Shown here: positions 14,060 to 14,726 of the stretch, piece after piece | Position numbering within the stretch: the stretch's first letter is position 1 | Layout: each line of letters starts with the position of its first letter | Source of the DNA: DASUSF01 sp036375275 | Lineage (GTDB): Bacteria > Pseudomonadota > Alphaproteobacteria > Geminicoccales > Geminicoccaceae | Length of the DNA stretch: 14,726 bases | Assembly (NCBI GenBank): GCA_036375275.1 | Contig: DASUSF010000355.1 | Location: forward strand, 1-14,726 | Direction: 5' to 3' | Position numbers and translations under genes: made by a program | The notes under the pieces: generated by a model | The model's database searches: none | The model's input: the letters and a program-made list of their open reading frames with translations, nothing else | What the model was told of the DNA's origin: nothing

Positions 14060-14601
14060 GCCTGATCGCCGGACTCTGGGGGTTCGCCGAAGCGACCCTG
14101 TTCTTCATCGTCCCCGACGTCTGGCTGAGCGTGGTCGCGGTGATGCGCGGTGCGCGCGAAGCGCTCGTCGCCGCGCTCTGGGCCGTGGCCGGGGCGACCG
14201 CGGGCGGCGCCCTGATGTATCTCTGGGGCGCGACGGATCCGGCCGGCGCCGCACAGGTGCTCGGAGCGCTGCCGGCGATCGAGCCGGCCATGCTGGCCCG
14301 GGTCCGAAGCGAGCTCGAGGCCGAGGGCGTCGTGGCGCTGTTCGCCGGCGCCTTCACCGGCACCCCCTACAAGCTCTACGCCGCGCTCGCCCCGGCGGCC
14401 GGTGCCGATCCCTGGCTGCTGCTCGTCCTGACCCCGCCGGCCCGCTTCGGTCGCTTCGCGCTGACGTCGCTCCTCGCGGCCGGCGTCTCGCGGCTGCTGG
14501 CCCGTCGCCTGAGCAGGGGGCAGCGGCTGACGGTGCTGGCCTGCGTCTGGGTCGTGTTCTACGCGCTCTACTTCAACGCTCACGCCGCGCCCTCGCCCTG
14601 A
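14056..14601 (+). CDS. Small membrane protein, DedA/YqaA (SNARE-associated) superfamily-like
   Basis: The 181-residue protein has about five hydrophobic segments. FFIVPDVWLSVVAVMRG (16-32), near the N-terminus, and FAGAFTGTPYKLYAALAP (96-113) then PPARFGRF (127-134) match the pattern of DedA/YqaA-like proteins, where a re-entrant Pro/Gly-rich loop and PYK...GRF are conserved. DedA superfamily proteins elsewhere are implicated in moving lipids or lipid carriers across membranes. It is the last gene of the lipid operon, joined to the plsC-like gene by an ATGA overlap. It could flip the lipid made by the first three enzymes. That role is inferred only from position and distant family resemblance. 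Confidence 0.72.
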   Translation: MSLIAGLWGFAEATLFFIVPDVWLSVVAVMRGAREALVAALWAVAGATAGGALMYLWGATDPAGAAQVLGALPAIEPAMLARVRSELEAEGVVALFAGAFTGTPYKLYAALAPAAGADPWLLLVLTPPARFGRFALTSLLAAGVSRLLARRLSRGQRLTVLACVWVVFYALYFNAHAAPSP

Positions 14602-14680
14602 TCCGCCCACGCTGACCGCCCGGCGAGCGCGCGATCGGCTACAAGGGCGCGCACCGGGGCTCGAGAGTACGGAGCAGGCA

Positions 14681-14726
14681 TGCCGCCCGCGGGACATCCG
14701 GATTCCTACTACGTCGCGAGCGCGCA
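14681..14726 (+). CDS. N-terminus of a probable FAD-dependent oxidoreductase, PuuB/DadA-like (partial)
   Basis: Only 15 codons are inside the window, reading MPPAGHPDSYYVASA. The ATG is preceded by CGGAG at normal spacing. The SYYxASA segment resembles the start of gamma-glutamylputrescine oxidase (PuuB) and related amine oxidases, where SYYAASAN precedes the FAD-binding GxGxxG strand. The 79-base gap after the lipid operon suggests a separate unit. With so few residues this is a tentative family call. Confidence 0.5.

Overview
The window is about 70% G+C or higher and tightly packed. Strong Shine-Dalgarno (SD) motifs, ATGA/GTGA stop-start overlaps and the families present (HlyU-like, the TIGR03223/DUF1045 phosphonate protein, DehI-like, tandem OppD/F-type ATPases) suggest the chromosome of a high-GC alphaproteobacterium, perhaps Rhodospirillales or Geminicoccales. 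That placement is inferred from gene content; no rRNA or other marker gene is present. I see no tRNA, rRNA, CRISPR array, transposase or phage gene.

Layout. 1-395 (minus): N-terminal part of an acyl-CoA dehydrogenase. 500-3707 (plus): adenine deaminase, a GNAT acetyltransferase and an EamA/DMT permease. 3706-3851: two palindromes with AGAGC/GCTCT ends fill the gap between convergent genes and overlap both stop codons. 3835-5016 (minus): M20 (carboxypeptidase G2-like) metallopeptidase. 5194-7166 (plus): a small HlyU-like protein, then two overlapping OppD/OppF-type ABC ATPases with no permease or binding protein. 7184-8068: DehI-like protein (2-haloacid dehalogenase fold family). 8119-8412: uncertain small ORF whose stop overlaps phnM. 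8409-10270: phnM and a DUF1045 2H-phosphoesterase-like gene, two accessory genes of the C-P lyase pathway without the core enzyme genes. 10423-11676: CPA1 Na+/H+ antiporter. 11824-14601: a four-gene lipid operon. 14681-end: first codons of a probable PuuB-like FAD oxidoreductase.

The most interesting unit is the operon at 11824-14601. Its genes overlap by 4, 1 and 4 bases. They encode a YnbA-type CDP-alcohol phosphatidyltransferase, a YnbB-type CDP-diacylglycerol synthase, a PlsC-type acyltransferase and a small DedA/YqaA-like membrane protein. Together these could acylate lysophosphatidate, activate the product as CDP-diacylglycerol, attach an alcohol head group and perhaps move the lipid across the membrane. 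The head group is unknown. The transferase has Asn at two of the four conserved Asp positions of its active-site motif.

The rest looks like ordinary metabolic and transport genes: purine salvage, amide hydrolysis, uptake ATPases, phosphonate use and ion exchange.
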